A stretch of 64,000 bases of DNA from Oncomelania hupensis (Eukaryota > Mollusca > Gastropoda > Littorinimorpha > Pomatiopsidae): NCBI GenBank assembly GCA_036898135.1, contig CM072516.1:24279244-24343243 (forward strand), in the 5' to 3' direction. Each line of letters begins with the position of its first letter. Position 1 is the first letter of the stretch. The position numbers were made by a program, and so were the translations under genes. Below the pieces are notes generated by a model. The model was given only the letters and a program-made list of their open reading frames with translations, did not search any database and was not told where the DNA came from. This document shows, piece after piece, positions 12,350-24,200 of this stretch.

Positions 12350-13560
12350 CTGAAAATATAGCTCAAGGCGCTGCCTACATTATGTTGATACAGCGCTATT
12401 ACAACAATACGATTAGATTTAAAAAAAAAAAAAACTTGAAGGCACAGAGTCTATCAGCTGAACGCGCTATGTATGCTGTATTAAGGAAGTGCAGAAAGTT
12501 AAATTTGCCACTCGATGTGCAAGTAGATCTTTTTGATAAGTGTATTAAACCTATTTTGCTATATAATTGTGAAGTATGGGCGCACGAGAAAATCGAGATG
12601 TGTGACAGATTGCAACTAAAATTTTAAAAAATGAATTTGAATGTAAAAACTAGCACTCCGACATGCATGATTCTGGGCGAAGTAGGGAGTTTTCCGGTTT
12701 CCATAGATGCAAAATGTAGGTTGTTGTGCTTTTGGTACAACTTATGTATTGATTGTGCTAAGAATCCCTCCAAAATATCAGTACTTATGTTTCGCTTGTG
12801 TTCTCATCTATTTTTTAGCACAGACTATAAGCTTTCTTGGCGGGTTTCTGTTCGCACACTTTTGAATGATCTTGGTCTTTCCTTTATATGGACACATGGT
12901 TGTAATTTGTCTTTGAACTGTTTTAGGAACTTAGTTAGGCAGCGCTCAGGGGACCATTACTTGCAAAACTGGCATCAACAAATTTATGATAATAACATTT
13001 GCATCACGTACAGAATTTTTTAAAATAATTTTGGTTTTGAAAATTATCTTGTTCTTTTGTCACCTCTTCTAAGGAGAAGTTTATTGAAATTTAGACTAAG
13101 TGGTCACAAGTTACCTATTCAGTCTCAAAGATATATGAACATTGCTAGAGAAAAGAGATTGTGCACTTTGTGTGATCTAGGTGAAATAGGTGATGAATTC
13201 CATTATATGTTTGTATGCACTAATCGTTTACTTATTGACTGCAGATCCTCTATTATACCTCAATATTATAGAAATTTTCCAAATGTGTATAAAATGCATC
13301 AACTGATGAATTCAAAACCTAAAACTGGGTTATTAAAACTGAGTGGTCTTATTGGAGTGATATTTTCTCTGTTTATATAGAACTAGCATTTCATCATGAT
13401 CATTACACTGAAATAGAATTTGCCTCAAGATTTCTTTCTACCTGGATATAACCATTTCTTCTTGGCTATAACCAGAGTTTTTTTTTAATCGATTTTAAAA
13501 GTGCAATATGCTGACTCATTACTTTACATTTTGTCTGATTTACGTTTAATTTGTCTTATT
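12350..13560 (+). pseudogene. Decayed LINE 3' region (post-RT domain and zinc-binding tail)
   Basis: Fragments in shifting frames resemble the C-terminal part of an L1/jockey-type ORF2: AMYAVLRKCRKLNLPLDVQV, LFDKCIKPILLYNCEVW, then a Cys/His block CTLCDLGEIGDEFHYMFVC (near 13155–13215) typical of the zinc-binding tail after RT in such LINEs. Stops and frameshifts separate the parts. It belongs to a different family from LINE L. Confidence 0.72.
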
Positions 13561-13688
13561 GTGTTGTATTGGTATGATGTTAAATTGGTATCGTTCTGTT
13601 TAATTTGTTGCCACGTTTATTTTTTGTAATTGCAAATTCCCTAATGTTTGTCAGTCCAATTGCTGAATATATTGTAAATGTAACTGTC

Positions 13689-13782
13689 ATGGGCGGACGA
13701 GGGGGTGGGTTTCCGGGGTTTCCGGAACACCCCCCCCCAACCCCCCCCCAAAAAAGGGAAAAAAAAGAAGAAGGAGAGAGAG

Positions 13783-13840
<58 letters not shown>
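13689..13840. repeat. G/C homopolymer runs and (GA)n microsatellite
   Basis: C9 and C9A6-type runs at 13728–13758 are followed by (GA)n at 13789–13838. The left part begins CATGGGCGGACG and has a weak inverted counterpart GATCCGCCCCTG at 16242–16253, so these could be the ends of an old hAT-like element split by the LINE between them; no target duplication is convincing. Confidence 0.6.
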
Positions 13841-13841
<1 letters not shown>

Positions 13842-13917
13842 AGTACATATTTTGGGAGCAAAGGAGGTAATTATTATTTTGATAATTTAATCTTACAAGT
13901 AAATAACATATCCTATC

Positions 13918-14625
13918 CTATCCTATCCCATAACTCGGGGGTCGTAGGGGCACCACAGATGATCGTTTAACCAACGTACTCCATCTTTCCCTGTCCTCAG
14001 CAACTCTGATTGTTTCGCTCAGTGTCAAACCAATCCAGTCTCGAATGTTGTCATCCCACCTCTTTTTCGGTCTCCCTCTTCTTCTACCTCCTTGCACTGT
14101 GCCTTGCAGGATGGTCTTTACAAGACCTGATGATCTGGTGACGTGGCCATACCATCGGAGTTTCCGTTTTTTCACCACTGTGAGCAGGTCATCGTGTTGT
14201 CCAATGGCTTGTGTGATGGTCTGTCGGACTTTGTCGTTGGAAATGTTCTGGGTATAGGAAATGCCCAGAAGTCTTCTGTAGCACCTCATCTCCATGCTTT
14301 GTATTCTTCGTTGGAGATCTGCTGTGAGGGTCCATGTTTCCCAAGCATATAGGAAGATGGAGATGACAAGGGAGCGCAGCAGCCTTACCTTGGAATGTAG
14401 GCTGATGGTCCTGTCTTTCCGAATGGGCTTCAACCTCGCCAGGGCAGCAGTTGTTTGTGCGATCCTGGAGAGGACTTCCTGTCGGGACCCATTGTCTGAT
14501 ACAATGGCTCCTAAATATTTGAAGCTATGCACTGTGTTGAGGGATTGTCCTTTGACTTTGATGTCCCTGTTGATGCCATGGGTGTTGTTGGTCATCCTTT
14601 TGGTCTTATCTGCACTTATTTCCAT
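13918..14625 (-). pseudogene. LINE L post-RT domain, open part
   Basis: A 235-codon open stretch begins MEISADKTKRMTNN, the region after the RT palm, and contains LQRRIQSMEMRCYRRLLGIS, RKLRWYGHVTRSSGL and GRPKKRWDDNIRDWIGL, hallmark strings of this LINE family. It is the downstream half of one large ORF2 whose upstream half is in another frame, so it is not an independent gene. Confidence 0.8.
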
Positions 14626-14704
14626 TCAATAGGCTCTGGAGGTGGTGTCAAGCCTCTGTACCAGCCGTTCAAGTTCTTGTTCCTCTCCAGCCAATCCATC
14701 AATG

Positions 14705-15731
14705 TCATCCGCAAAACGAAGGTTGGAGATTGCTCTTCCCCCCTATGCTGACTGTGCCTTCGTGGTCTGGGAGGGCATCTGACATGATGCGCTCTAGGAA
14801 GATGTTGAAGAGTGTTGGAGAGAGTAGGCATCCATGACGCACACCGATTGTTGTTCTGAACCAGTTTCCGATGGCGCTGTTGTGGAGGACTGCACTGGTA
14901 GCCTTGTCATACAGGCTTTTGATGACTTCAACAATTTTAAGGCTGGTGTTGTACACTCTCATGGTTGCCCACAGAGCTGCATGCCAGACTCGGTCAAACG
15001 CCTTTTTGATGTCTACGAACATATGATATAGACGTTGGTGCTGTAGGTATTTCTCACAGATTATTCTGAGGTTGAAAATCTGTTCAGTGGTACTTCGCCC
15101 TGCCCTAAATCCTGCTTGCTCTTCGGCTATGATTTGTTCAGCTTGGGGTTTCAACTTGTTGAGTATTATTTTCAGGACGACCTTGCTGGGATGGCTGATG
15201 AGGCTGATGGTGCGGTAATTTTCACATTCCTGAAGGTTACCTTTTTTGGGAAGAATGATGACAAGCGACTGGGTCCATGGTGTAGGCCACTCCCCACTCT
15301 GCCACATCTTGTTACACATAATGGTGAGTGCGTCGATCATCGCTTCTCCTCCTGCTTGAAGCAGTTCCGCGGGTATGTTGTCCACTCCCGCTGACTTCCC
15401 CTTTTTCAGCGATTCCACTGCTGCCTCAACTTCTTCTCGGAGAAATGGGAGGATTTCTTCTTCTTCTCTGTTCTCTGGACATGCTAGAACTGATGGGTCT
15501 CCGTTTGGTTTGTGGTTGTAAAGGTCAGAGCAGTACTCTGTCCATCTGTTCAAGACTTCTTGTTTTTCTGTAAGGCATAAGCCACTTGCTTTGGATCGTG
15601 GAGAACTTGGGCTGTTTAACACTTGTCAGCGGCTTCACAGTCTGGTAGGCCTTCTTGCTGTTGTTCTTGTTCAGTCTGTTCTCTATTTCCTGGCATTGAT
15701 CTTCTATCCAGTTCTCCTTTGCTGTGCGCAT
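14705..15731 (-). pseudogene. LINE L reverse transcriptase core, open part
   Basis: A long open stretch (15622–14705) contains the RT fingers and palm blocks: LPKKGN, GFRAGRSTTEQIF, FVDIKKAFDRVWH with the first palm aspartate, and GCLLSPTLFNIFLERIM. The frame changes just before the FADD catalytic pair. A shorter open piece (15731–15525) in another frame carries the domain joining endonuclease to RT. Confidence 0.85.
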
Positions 15732-16193
15732 GCCTTTTCGGATGTCATTGTTGATTTTTCGGTAGGCATCAGCTCCCTGTCAGGTGTTCCTTTTCTTTTT
15801 CATCTCTCTTCTCACACAGGTCCAAAAGTTCAGGTGTGATCCACAGCTTCTTCTTTGACCGGTGCTTTCCAAGGACCTCCGTGGCGGCATCTGTCACAGC
15901 TAAGTTGAAGGTGGTGGTCATGGTCTTGACATCTACTTCACCAGCTCTCAAAATGAGCAGTGGTGCAAATTTACCTCCAATTGTGGCCCGAAATATTTCT
16001 GTCCGATCTTGCAGTTTGTCCAGGTCGAACCTCAGTCTAGTGCACTTTGCTGTGTTTACTCTCTTCAAGTGAAGCCGGAAAGACATCATCACAAGATTGT
16101 GGTCACTTCCGATATCTGCTCCTGGAAAAGTGCGTGTCCTGCCAATGTTGATGCTTGATCTGAAGCGTTTCTTGACCATCATTAACATTTAAC

Positions 16194-16356
16194 GAGTAAG
16201 TCCCTTTAATAGAATTTTGGAAACCCTCCCCCCAAAACTAACTGATCCGCCCCTGGTTGTAGTATAGTGTTGTACAATGCCGTTCATGGTACGAATGCTA
16301 TGTGTATCCCAATCCCTCCCCCCTCCCCCTTTCTCAAACCCTCCTTTTTTGGCTAA
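16194..16356. other. Short spacer, possibly right end of an old hAT-like element
   Basis: Contains GGAAACCCTCCCCCC and GATCCGCCCCTG, loosely inverted to the stretch at 13689–13740. Otherwise nothing is recognisable. Confidence 0.35.
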
Positions 16357-18494
16357 TGTGACAACACGAGTTTTGACGCACGCTAAGTTTATGCTGTGTC
16401 AGGGTGTACATAGTATGTAGTTTCATATTTCCGAGATGCAATGTGCGAAGTTTGAATCAGCGTTTTGGAATGCATAGCATAAGTCAGGATTTAGATTTTT
16501 CTCGTGCTCGATAGCTATTATAAGTTGAGCGGAGCCCTGTGCTCTGAACTGTGGACTGGGGAGAAAGCGGCAGAACTGGCAGATATCAGGCGGTATTCTG
16601 TGTGATTAGACGACTATTGGAGAGACTGTAACTTCCACTATCATAGGATAAAGTGTAGGGTTCGTCTCTAAAGGCTGTTTTGTGTTTTGAACCACCGAAA
16701 GTCTTGTGCCTTAAAACGGACAAGAATGACCAATAAGTTGTGACAATTATTAGAGAAAAGTAACTTTATAGTAATTGAGGAGGACTTTTGCTGCCATAGT
16801 GCTGTGTGATCTCTGTGTTGAGTGACGTCCTAAGGGTGTGTGCTCTTTGTTTTAGAGACCTCCTAAGACCTAACATTTCGTCAGTGTTAGGGTGTCCTGG
16901 TAAATCACATAAGACAGTAACGAACTACCTACTCTCCGCAGATTGTTTTGTATTGTGTTGTGTTGTGTTGTGGTGTGGTGTGTGTATCTGTGCTTCACAG
17001 GCCGGGAAACTGAAGGTGAGTTGATGCCCAGTATTCTAGTTCCTTAGTGGCTATACACTCCGAACATGCATACGTGAATGAATGATGATGAATGAGGGAG
17101 AAAGGGATATATTTTGATGAATAGCATTTTATATGATTTTCTTGATGAAAGTGCTAAATGGAATAATGTTGTTGATTTTGCCAAAATGAGGTCATGAGTG
17201 ACGATGCTATAGTAAGCTAGAGGGGTGATAATGTGAGAGAGAGAGAGGGGGGGGGGGACGATGTATTATAGTAATCTAGAAAGGTGCTAATATGAGAGAA
17301 GGGGGGAGGGCGGGCGTTGTATTATAGTATGCCAGAGGGGTGGTGGAAGTGAGGGGGAGTGATAGAAATAAGGTCAAGGGTGACGTTGTATTATACATTA
17401 TGGCATGGTAGGGGGGTGATGAATATGAGAGAGAGGATGGAACAAAGTTGGTTAGGAATTAAAGTGTAATGTGCATTTGGATTTGTCTAAATAATCATGT
17501 TCATGGGATGTTAATATAAATTATAGAAAAAATATGAAATGTTATGATGCATAAATGAACAGGTCAAGATGGCGGCCGGCGGAAGGAGTTATTTCCCATG
17601 TATTGTTTACATGTTGAGATAGTTTTCTAAGACAGTTTATTTGTTGACCAGATTGGGCCTTCGTTATCTACTTCGATTTCCACTTCGTTTTCTACATTCT
17701 ATACCTACTACGATTTCTACCACTATTTCTGCTACTCCTAGTTTGCTGCTACTTCTACGTTTGCTCTACTCGCCTGGGTTCCACCACTTCACACTTCATA
17801 CTTCATTCTTCATACTTCGTACTTCGTTCTACACACTTCGTGCTTCGTACTTCGTGCTTCTTACCCCGTTCCACCTCTACCTCTACCTGCAAGAGGAGGC
17901 AAGAGGACGTGCTTGGGGGACCACTTCTTCTTGGGTCTCAGCGCTCAGGGCTTTACATTACACCCTCAGTCATACGTACATGCATGCACTTAGACATATA
18001 CAAACAGTGACTTTTTACAGACTGCATTAAGTTGATTGAGTTTGTGAATCTTCTCGAAGTAGTGCTTAGTCGATTTAATTAGTCCTGTGTTGGAGATCGG
18101 ACAGATAATCTGAGCATAAAGTAGACCTATATTTTACTATTTACTAAATACATTTCTTCAAGGTTTTGCTTTGTTTACATACTGTAAGCCGTTAGTAGTA
18201 TTTTTGCATCTTGTTTTCCATAGTATTGGTGCATCGTGATTGTATTAGCATCTTCTGAACAGTGTCAGGGGTTAGGGATTAGACAAAGAGAGGTAATTGT
18301 TTGTTAATTGTTGGGGTCTTGGGTCCGGATAAGGGTTGGGGTTGGGCTACATTTCCCATTTCCCTGTGTGTGTGTGGGTGAAATAAAAGTGTAAATGTTC
18401 ATCTGGCATTTGTGTTAGTTTCTTCTAGTTTGAGTGTGTATCCCTCCACTCGCTGTATGAGCTGAAGTCACTAGCCCATTCGGGTGACGTGACA
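16357..18494 (+). repeat. Solo LTR A, about 2.14 kb, with 5-bp target duplication
   Basis: It begins TGTGACAACACGAG and ends GGGTGACGTGACA, the TG…CA ends of an LTR, and is flanked by GCTAA at 16352–16356 and 18495–18499. A second, interrupted copy with its own duplication lies at 29868–33077. An AATAAA-containing segment (GAAATAAAAGTG near 18380) sits about 115 bp before the 3' end, as expected for an R/U5 boundary. No internal region is present between copies, so each is a solo LTR left by recombination. Orientation is inferred from that poly(A) signal. Confidence 0.85.
17566..17576 (+). promoter_or_regulatory. YY1-type motif AAGATGGCGGC in solo LTR A
   Basis: An exact match to the animal YY1 core AAnATGGCGGC, followed by GGCGGAAGG, an ETS-like word. 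The second solo LTR keeps AAGATGGCGGA at the same place (31795–31805), so the motif is a conserved LTR part, possibly near its promoter. The short strings suggest this; no start site is known. Confidence 0.5.
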
Positions 18495-18614
18495 GCTAAA
18501 CAGCCCCCAGGGCTATAGCCTCTTGTCATTTTGTATATTTAAATTATGTTATGTGAAATAAAAGGACAAAGTTCCAAAGTTCAAAGTTAAGTGTGTAGGC
18601 TTAACGGGAAAGGG

Positions 18615-19191
18615 ACCCCCGTTGGGGTGCCGGGGATTTCAGTATAAATAGTATCCCCACTTTCTGGAAATTTAGTGCTTTAAATTCCCACTGTCGCTGT
18701 CTTTCTCATTTGCTCTTTCTCATTCCTGCTCTGTTCTATTAATCTGCTATACTATCGTCTTCTTCGCTAGACCAGTCTCCTAACTTTTTTCTTGAAAACT
18801 CTTCCGGGACAAGACTCCTTATTTGTGTATGAGGTCTGTTGGATCAGCTTGGGAATATTGGACGCTTTCAGCCAGGTGGTCACTAGGGCTTCCTATGATG
18901 TTATTATTTAGCAATGTAGGCATTTTATATGTATGTGTTTTGTTGATAATTTATAATGATGTTTGTATTCTATTTTGTGTTTGTAAACGGGGGGTTCGAT
19001 AAGTTGGGGTGAAGCCTCAGCCGTCCCCTGCGTGGGATGTCTTTATTGTAAAGTGACTGGCTGGTGGAGAGCTTTCGGTTTTACCACTAGGGTTGTTTCA
19101 GCAGATCTTTTATGCGGATCAGGGGTTGTCCGGTCCTGATTTGGCTCGGAAGAGTCCGCTGGACCTAAAGCAATAACAATGTAATGTAATG
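18615..19191 (+). repeat. Family X retroposon, full-length copy with 13-bp target duplication
   Basis: This 577-bp copy starts ACCCCCGTTGGGGTGCCGGG, carries TATAAATAGTATCCCC about 30 bp in, and ends GGACCTAAAGCAATAACAATG plus AATGT repeats. TAACGGGAAAGGG at 18602–18614 and 19192–19204 brackets it. The duplication length and simple tail indicate retroposition through a LINE endonuclease. No Pol III boxes and no long reading frame are visible. Confidence 0.88.
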
Positions 19192-19204
19192 TAACGGGAA
19201 AGGG

Positions 19205-19265
19205 GCTTCGGGTTGTGTGTGCGTGGGTGTGTAGGTGTGTGGGTGTGTGTGTGCGTGTGTGTGTG
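19205..19265. repeat. (GT)n microsatellite
   Basis: GTGTGTGCGTGGGTGTGTAGG-type alternating tract. Confidence 0.85.
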
Positions 19266-19349
19266 AATGCCTGTTGTGATTTCCCGATGAATATGACGGT
19301 AAAATATTTTCACTCGTTGTTTCAGATTTATCTGGAAATAATTTGATAA

Positions 19350-19965
19350 AGTGGGAAATCAGAATGAGCCAAATGTTAGTCGGACCGTTGCGTGCCAAGT
19401 ATTAAGAACCACTAAGCAGATTTTGACAACATTTCATAGGAAAATTCCCTGGGTTAGTAGTCAGTCTCTTCGGCAATCGCATTTGCTCTACCTCAAAGGT
19501 AAGGTCTCTTTGTTAAACATGCTTTGCTCTTTATCTCAAACTTGGATGAAACTATCTTGATTAATGTTTTGGAATACAGATATCTCAAGTCATGGCCAAT
19601 CATTCTGTGGCAATCTGTTGGTTGAACAGTCGGTCGTGTTTTGAATAGAAACCTCACAAATCGAGTAGACTTTAAACTTTTCAGTTCAAAACACTTTTTT
19701 GTTGCATTATCTAAAAACAGGACTCGGCTAATTTTTTTATGATTTTTAATACACATATGCTTTAATTACCGCTCAGACTTATATGCCATTTCATATGTCC
19801 ACTGGCTTAAAGGTCATACTCGTTGAGCTTCATCATTTTCGAATTGTATCTCAAATTGGCCTGAACAGATTTTGACGTACTTTGATGATATATTTTAACC
19901 TGTAGAAAATTCGGTCAATCGTTTCAAATTTTTTATGTGCTGCTTTAGAATAAAAGCCAGACAGA
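19350..19965. repeat. Family Y relics upstream of the macro–AIG1 gene
   Basis: Contains AGAATGAGCCAAATGTTAGTCGG, CAGATTTTGACAACATTTCATAGG and CCCTGGGTTAG, the same words as 10540–10650. A second partial piece begins near 19850 with ACAGATTTTGACGTAC. No gene is visible between 19205 and 20205. Confidence 0.55.
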
Positions 19966-20205
19966 ACATACCTGTCTATGAAAAGTAACCCTTTTGAAAA
20001 ATAATGGTTTTCAGCATTGTGTTTTAGTGTCTTTAAATACATTTGATTTGCTTTCTATCTTATTTTTTACCTTTTTTCTGTTGGGGGTGAGGGTGGGAAA
20101 AGCGTGGTGGTGATCGTGGTGCGACTGGGGGGTGATCTACAATTAAAGCATTGCGTAAAAGATCAGAAGTCGGCCAACGCCAGCCTTGCATGCTTTTGCT
20201 TTCAG

Positions 20206-21295
20206 GAAGAAAGCTCCTTGAGACTTCGTGGCGTAACAACAGCTGAACTAAACGTACGGCTAGCGATCTGTGAAACCATTAAAAGTCACGTATTAAAATC
20301 CATCCGTTGCAACATGGCTACTGGAGATATAGAGTTTGATATCACAAATCTGTCGGATACGAAAGAATGTGCCACAGCAGACACTTCGTTCAGCACAGCC
20401 CAAAGTGTTGCCAGCGTGCTGAGCGACTTCAAAGACAGCCCTGTATATGTCCTCCAGTTCTCTTACAAACCACGTGGACAGTCTAACCCAAACGTCATCA
20501 TTGTCAATGAGTTCGTTGTGCGTCTGCGGTCTAATGAGTTGCTGCCGGCTATTAATAATCTGAAAAGGAGACTCAGTGTAACTGATGTTCAAGTAGATGA
20601 GCAGAACCGCGTGATTAAACTTGAAGACACACACCGTGGAAGAGGCCTCGATGGTATGACATTGTTAGAATCTGTTCTAAGTCACATTCGCGAACAAAAC
20701 ATCAGTCTTCTGGGGTGGGAAGTGGTCAACGTCGGTCTCCAGGCTGCTGACATAAAACGACACATTGACGAGAAGTTTTCTGCCAGCAAACTGTTTTGCG
20801 AAATTAGCCAGGACAAACAGAAGCTTCTGTTGCTGTCTGCAGACCATGACGTCATGAGGAAGGCAGCTGTTTTTGCTCAGAAACGCAACCTCAGTGCTAC
20901 TGTATGCAGCGATTTCCAGACCCTATCTGGCATCAAAGTGTCAGTGATAAAAAAGGACATTAACACTGTCATTGCTGACTGCGTGGTGAGCGCTGTGGAT
21001 GAAACCATGTCGCTATGCGGAGGCGTCTCGAAGGCCATCGCCGATGTCGCTGGTCCAGGGATGCTCTCGGAGTGTAGAGGTCGCATCAGAGCAAAGGGCC
21101 ATCTGCGTGTGACAGATGTTTTCGTTAGCAGTGGAGGCGAACGTTGGAAATACGTCCTTCATGCATGTGGCCCTCGATGGTCAGCTCTTCAGGACAACGT
21201 TTGTTGCCAACAACTGACACAAACCATCCGCAACTGTCTGGAGGAAGCACACAGGCTTAAGCTCGGTGTCATCGCTCTGCCTTTAGTCAGTTCAG
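20206..21295 (+). CDS. Macro–AIG1 gene, exon with N-terminal region and most of macro domain
   Basis: The acceptor TGCTTTTGCTTTCAG ends at 20205 and the frame is open from there. The donor is TCAG|GTGGGT after 21295. Macro signatures appear from about 20935: KVSVIKKDINTVIADCVVS, CGGVSKAIADVAGPGM, YVLHACGPRW and IALPLVSSG. The reading frame also stays open upstream to 20104, but that part looks like intron. The first 240 codons match nothing I can name. Confidence 0.82.
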
Positions 21296-24200
21296 GTGGG
21301 TAAAAATAAATAACACGAAGTGGTTTCTAATCGAACAGATGAATCTTGGTTTTGTTTGTTTATTTTTTGTTGTTGTTTTATTTATATATATTGAATTGAC
21401 TGTACGTTTGTAAAGCGTGTAAGTAGGAAGAGAGCTCACAGACAGTGTTAAGACTGGCCATTTAACAAAGTAATGATAAATTGTGTACTCTTTCTTGCTT
21501 TTGTTCTGATTGATGTAACTTGATTTATTTATTTAATCGTTCTTATATAACGCCTTTCCAGCTCAAGAGCTGCTCAATACAGGATCTAACTCAAGCCGCC
21601 CAAGGCGCTCACTTGCCTTTGGATGCATCGTCTGACGCCCAGACAACTGAGCACAATCCTGGGCGAACTAGTATGGGGGAGAAGAGACCTTTTTGCTTGT
21701 TGGGTGTATTTGTGTAGCAGTACTCACCCGTCTAGGACATGAGCGTCAGGATCTTTAAAGTCCGTGCGATGGAATGCGTGCGTGCACAGACTAGACCTCG
21801 GTTTATACTCTCGTCCGAAGGAGTAAAATATAAAGACAAATTATCTCGTTTGGTTGTAACTTGTATGCTTATCTGTTTGCTTGTTTGTTACCGTAGTGTA
21901 AAATCTGTGATTTGTGCTTTTCCAGGCTCATTTGAGGTGCCCATCGACAAAAGTAAAAAATGCTACCTGGACGCTATCGAGACGTTCGACAAGGACTTTT
22001 TTAAAATGACCTCGATAAAGCACATCCAATTTGTAGACATTAAAGCAGACAGGGTTTCCGAGTTACAGATACAGATGCATGCAAGTAAGTGACTCTTAGA
22101 AATACAAAATAATGTTTGTCTTGCCCCACTCAAGTTCACGCACGATATTATTTAAATTAACTAATACCAGAATGCTTCTGATTTAAAGTGGGTAGGAGGT
22201 AAACCTGGAGCATTACTTTGTAAATGTTTTTGTTTGTGTAAAAATTCTCCAACTGCAATTATACCTCCGTTCTACATGTAATGTTTATAGCCGACCTACT
22301 GCTTTCCATTTGTCCCTCCTTCTGTGTTTGTGTGTTGTGGGTGTGGGTGTGGGTGTGTGTGTGTGTGTGTGTGTGGGTGTGTGTGTGTGTGTGTGTGTGT
22401 GTATGTTTGTGAACCTGCCTGTCTGTCTGTCCGCGCATTTCCTCAGAATTGGGTCGACAGATTTATATTATTTTGGGCGTACGCTTGTCACACGTCATAA
22501 CCCTTTTTTTTTAAAGTAGTTTGAGATAATGGTTGCTGCTTAAAAAAAAAAGAACAAAAAAGGAAAGGAAGCGCTGGGCCTGACAAGAAAGATGTTTACG
22601 GAGCCCGTTGTGTTGGTCAGACAACTGGTGAGATGGGTCTTTAGTTTGATGCACTGTAGTGCTCTCCTTTTTTGAAAGCAGAGTTTTACCAGTGCCTCTA
22701 TCCATTTGCTGGGGACCTCACTGGTGCGGAGGGAGGACCCAAAGATTCGCTTGAGGGTAGGAACGACCTCGCTGGCTACCTCTTTTAGGACACAGGGCGT
22801 GATGCTGTTACTGGTGGGATTTTCTGGCCTGCGAGAAGTTTTTCTAAACCTCGAGTTTTGCAATGGTGATCTCGGCTATCTCGTCAAGGTAGTTCGACAT
22901 GGTACATTTCGTCCGAAACTTTTCTGCTGAGTAGGTTGTTCCATCGACGAATGACGAGTAAAACTGGAGGTTCAGCTCTTTTGCCTTCACCTTGGGGTCA
23001 GTGATGAGTTTTCCATTGTACTTGAGAACAGGCACACCAACTTTCCAACTAGGAAAGCCCCAATGTTTAATGTACGTATAGAATTTTTCTGACCCTCTCT
23101 AGGGTCGTCATCAGCATTGATAGTTGCGAATATACTCTCTGTGCATCGCCAGTAGGAACGCCAAAGGATGTTGTTGTTTTTATCTTTCTCATATTATTTT
23201 TGTTGTTGTTTTTTGTTTGTTTGTTTGTTTGTTTTTGTAGTTTTTGTTTTTGGTGGGTGGGGTGGGGGGGGGGTGATTTGATGATCTAATCGCCTCCGTA
23301 TGCATCTTACAGTTGCCAAACTACTTCATTTTTCTATACAGCCTGTCGCGCCTACGTATCATCTTGCGGATATTAGATGTTATCGAAGGGTAAGAGTCCA
23401 TGCAGGAGGGTTTCTTGTTTGAGGTGTTCTTAGTCATGCTGTTTTGCAGCCCAAGGTCCCCACTGCTCTGACCTTTACAAACGGAGACCCATCAGTTCTA
23501 GCATGTCCCCAGAACAGAGAAGAAGAAGAAAAATCCTCCTAATTCTCCGAGAAGTTGAGACAGCAGTGCAAACGCTGAAGAAGGGGAAGTCAGCGGGAGT
23601 GGACAGCATACCCGTAGAATTGCTTCAAGCAGGAGGAGAAGCGATGACTTACGCCCTCGCCATTATCTGTAACAAGATCTGGCAGAGTGGGGAGTGGTCT
23701 ACACCATGGACCCAGCCGCTTGTCAGGACCCTTCCCAAAAAAGGGTAACCTTCAGGAAGGAGAACATTACCGCACCATCAGTCTCATCAGTCATCCCAGC
23801 AAGGTCCTCCTGAAAATAATACACAACAGGTTGAAACCCCAAGCTGAACAAATCATAGCTGAAGAACAAGCAGGATTCAGAGTAGGACGAAGTACCATTG
23901 GACAGATTTTCAACCTCAGAATAATCTGCGAGAAATATTTACGGCACCAACAACATCTTTATCACATGTTTGTAGACTTTAATAAAGCGTTTGACCGAGT
24001 CTGGCATGCAGTCTGTGGGCAACCAGAGACTGTACAACATCAGCCCTAAAATTATTGAAGTCATCAAAAACTTGTATGGCAAGGCTACCAGTGCAGACCT
24101 CCACAACAGCACCATCAGGGACTGGTTCAGAACAACTATCAGTGTGCCTCAAGGATGCCTACTCTCTCCAACACTCTTCAACATCTTCCTGGAAGGCCTC

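Larger units (their letters stand above)
13909..16193 (-). mobile_element. LINE family L, 5'-truncated copy with endonuclease end, RT and 3' tail
   Basis: On the minus strand it starts within the C-terminal part of an APE-type endonuclease (GADIGSDHNLVMMSF, near 16107), followed by RT blocks (LPKKGNLQECENYRTISLIS, GFRAGRSTTEQIFNLR, FVDIKKAFDRVWHA, GCLLSPTLFNIFL) and, after a frameshift near 14750, the catalytic LRFADD block (about 14705–14722). The post-RT part is intact for 235 codons (14625–13918) and ends in the (GGATA)n tail. Such elements are often annotated simply as endonuclease-reverse transcriptase in molluscs. It is the longest copy here but broken by at least three frame changes. 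Confidence 0.88.

Noticed and set aside
13689..16254. Single hAT element enclosing the LINE
   Set aside because: GGGCGGA-type ends are only loosely inverted and the flanks do not give an 8-bp duplication.
17641..18030. 129-residue frame in solo LTR A
   Set aside because: It is not kept in solo LTR B and is low-complexity (repeated TACTTC-type words).
20104..20205. Start of the macro–AIG1 protein at 20104
   Set aside because: The frame there does not begin with ATG, and a strong acceptor at 20205 indicates that this part is intron.
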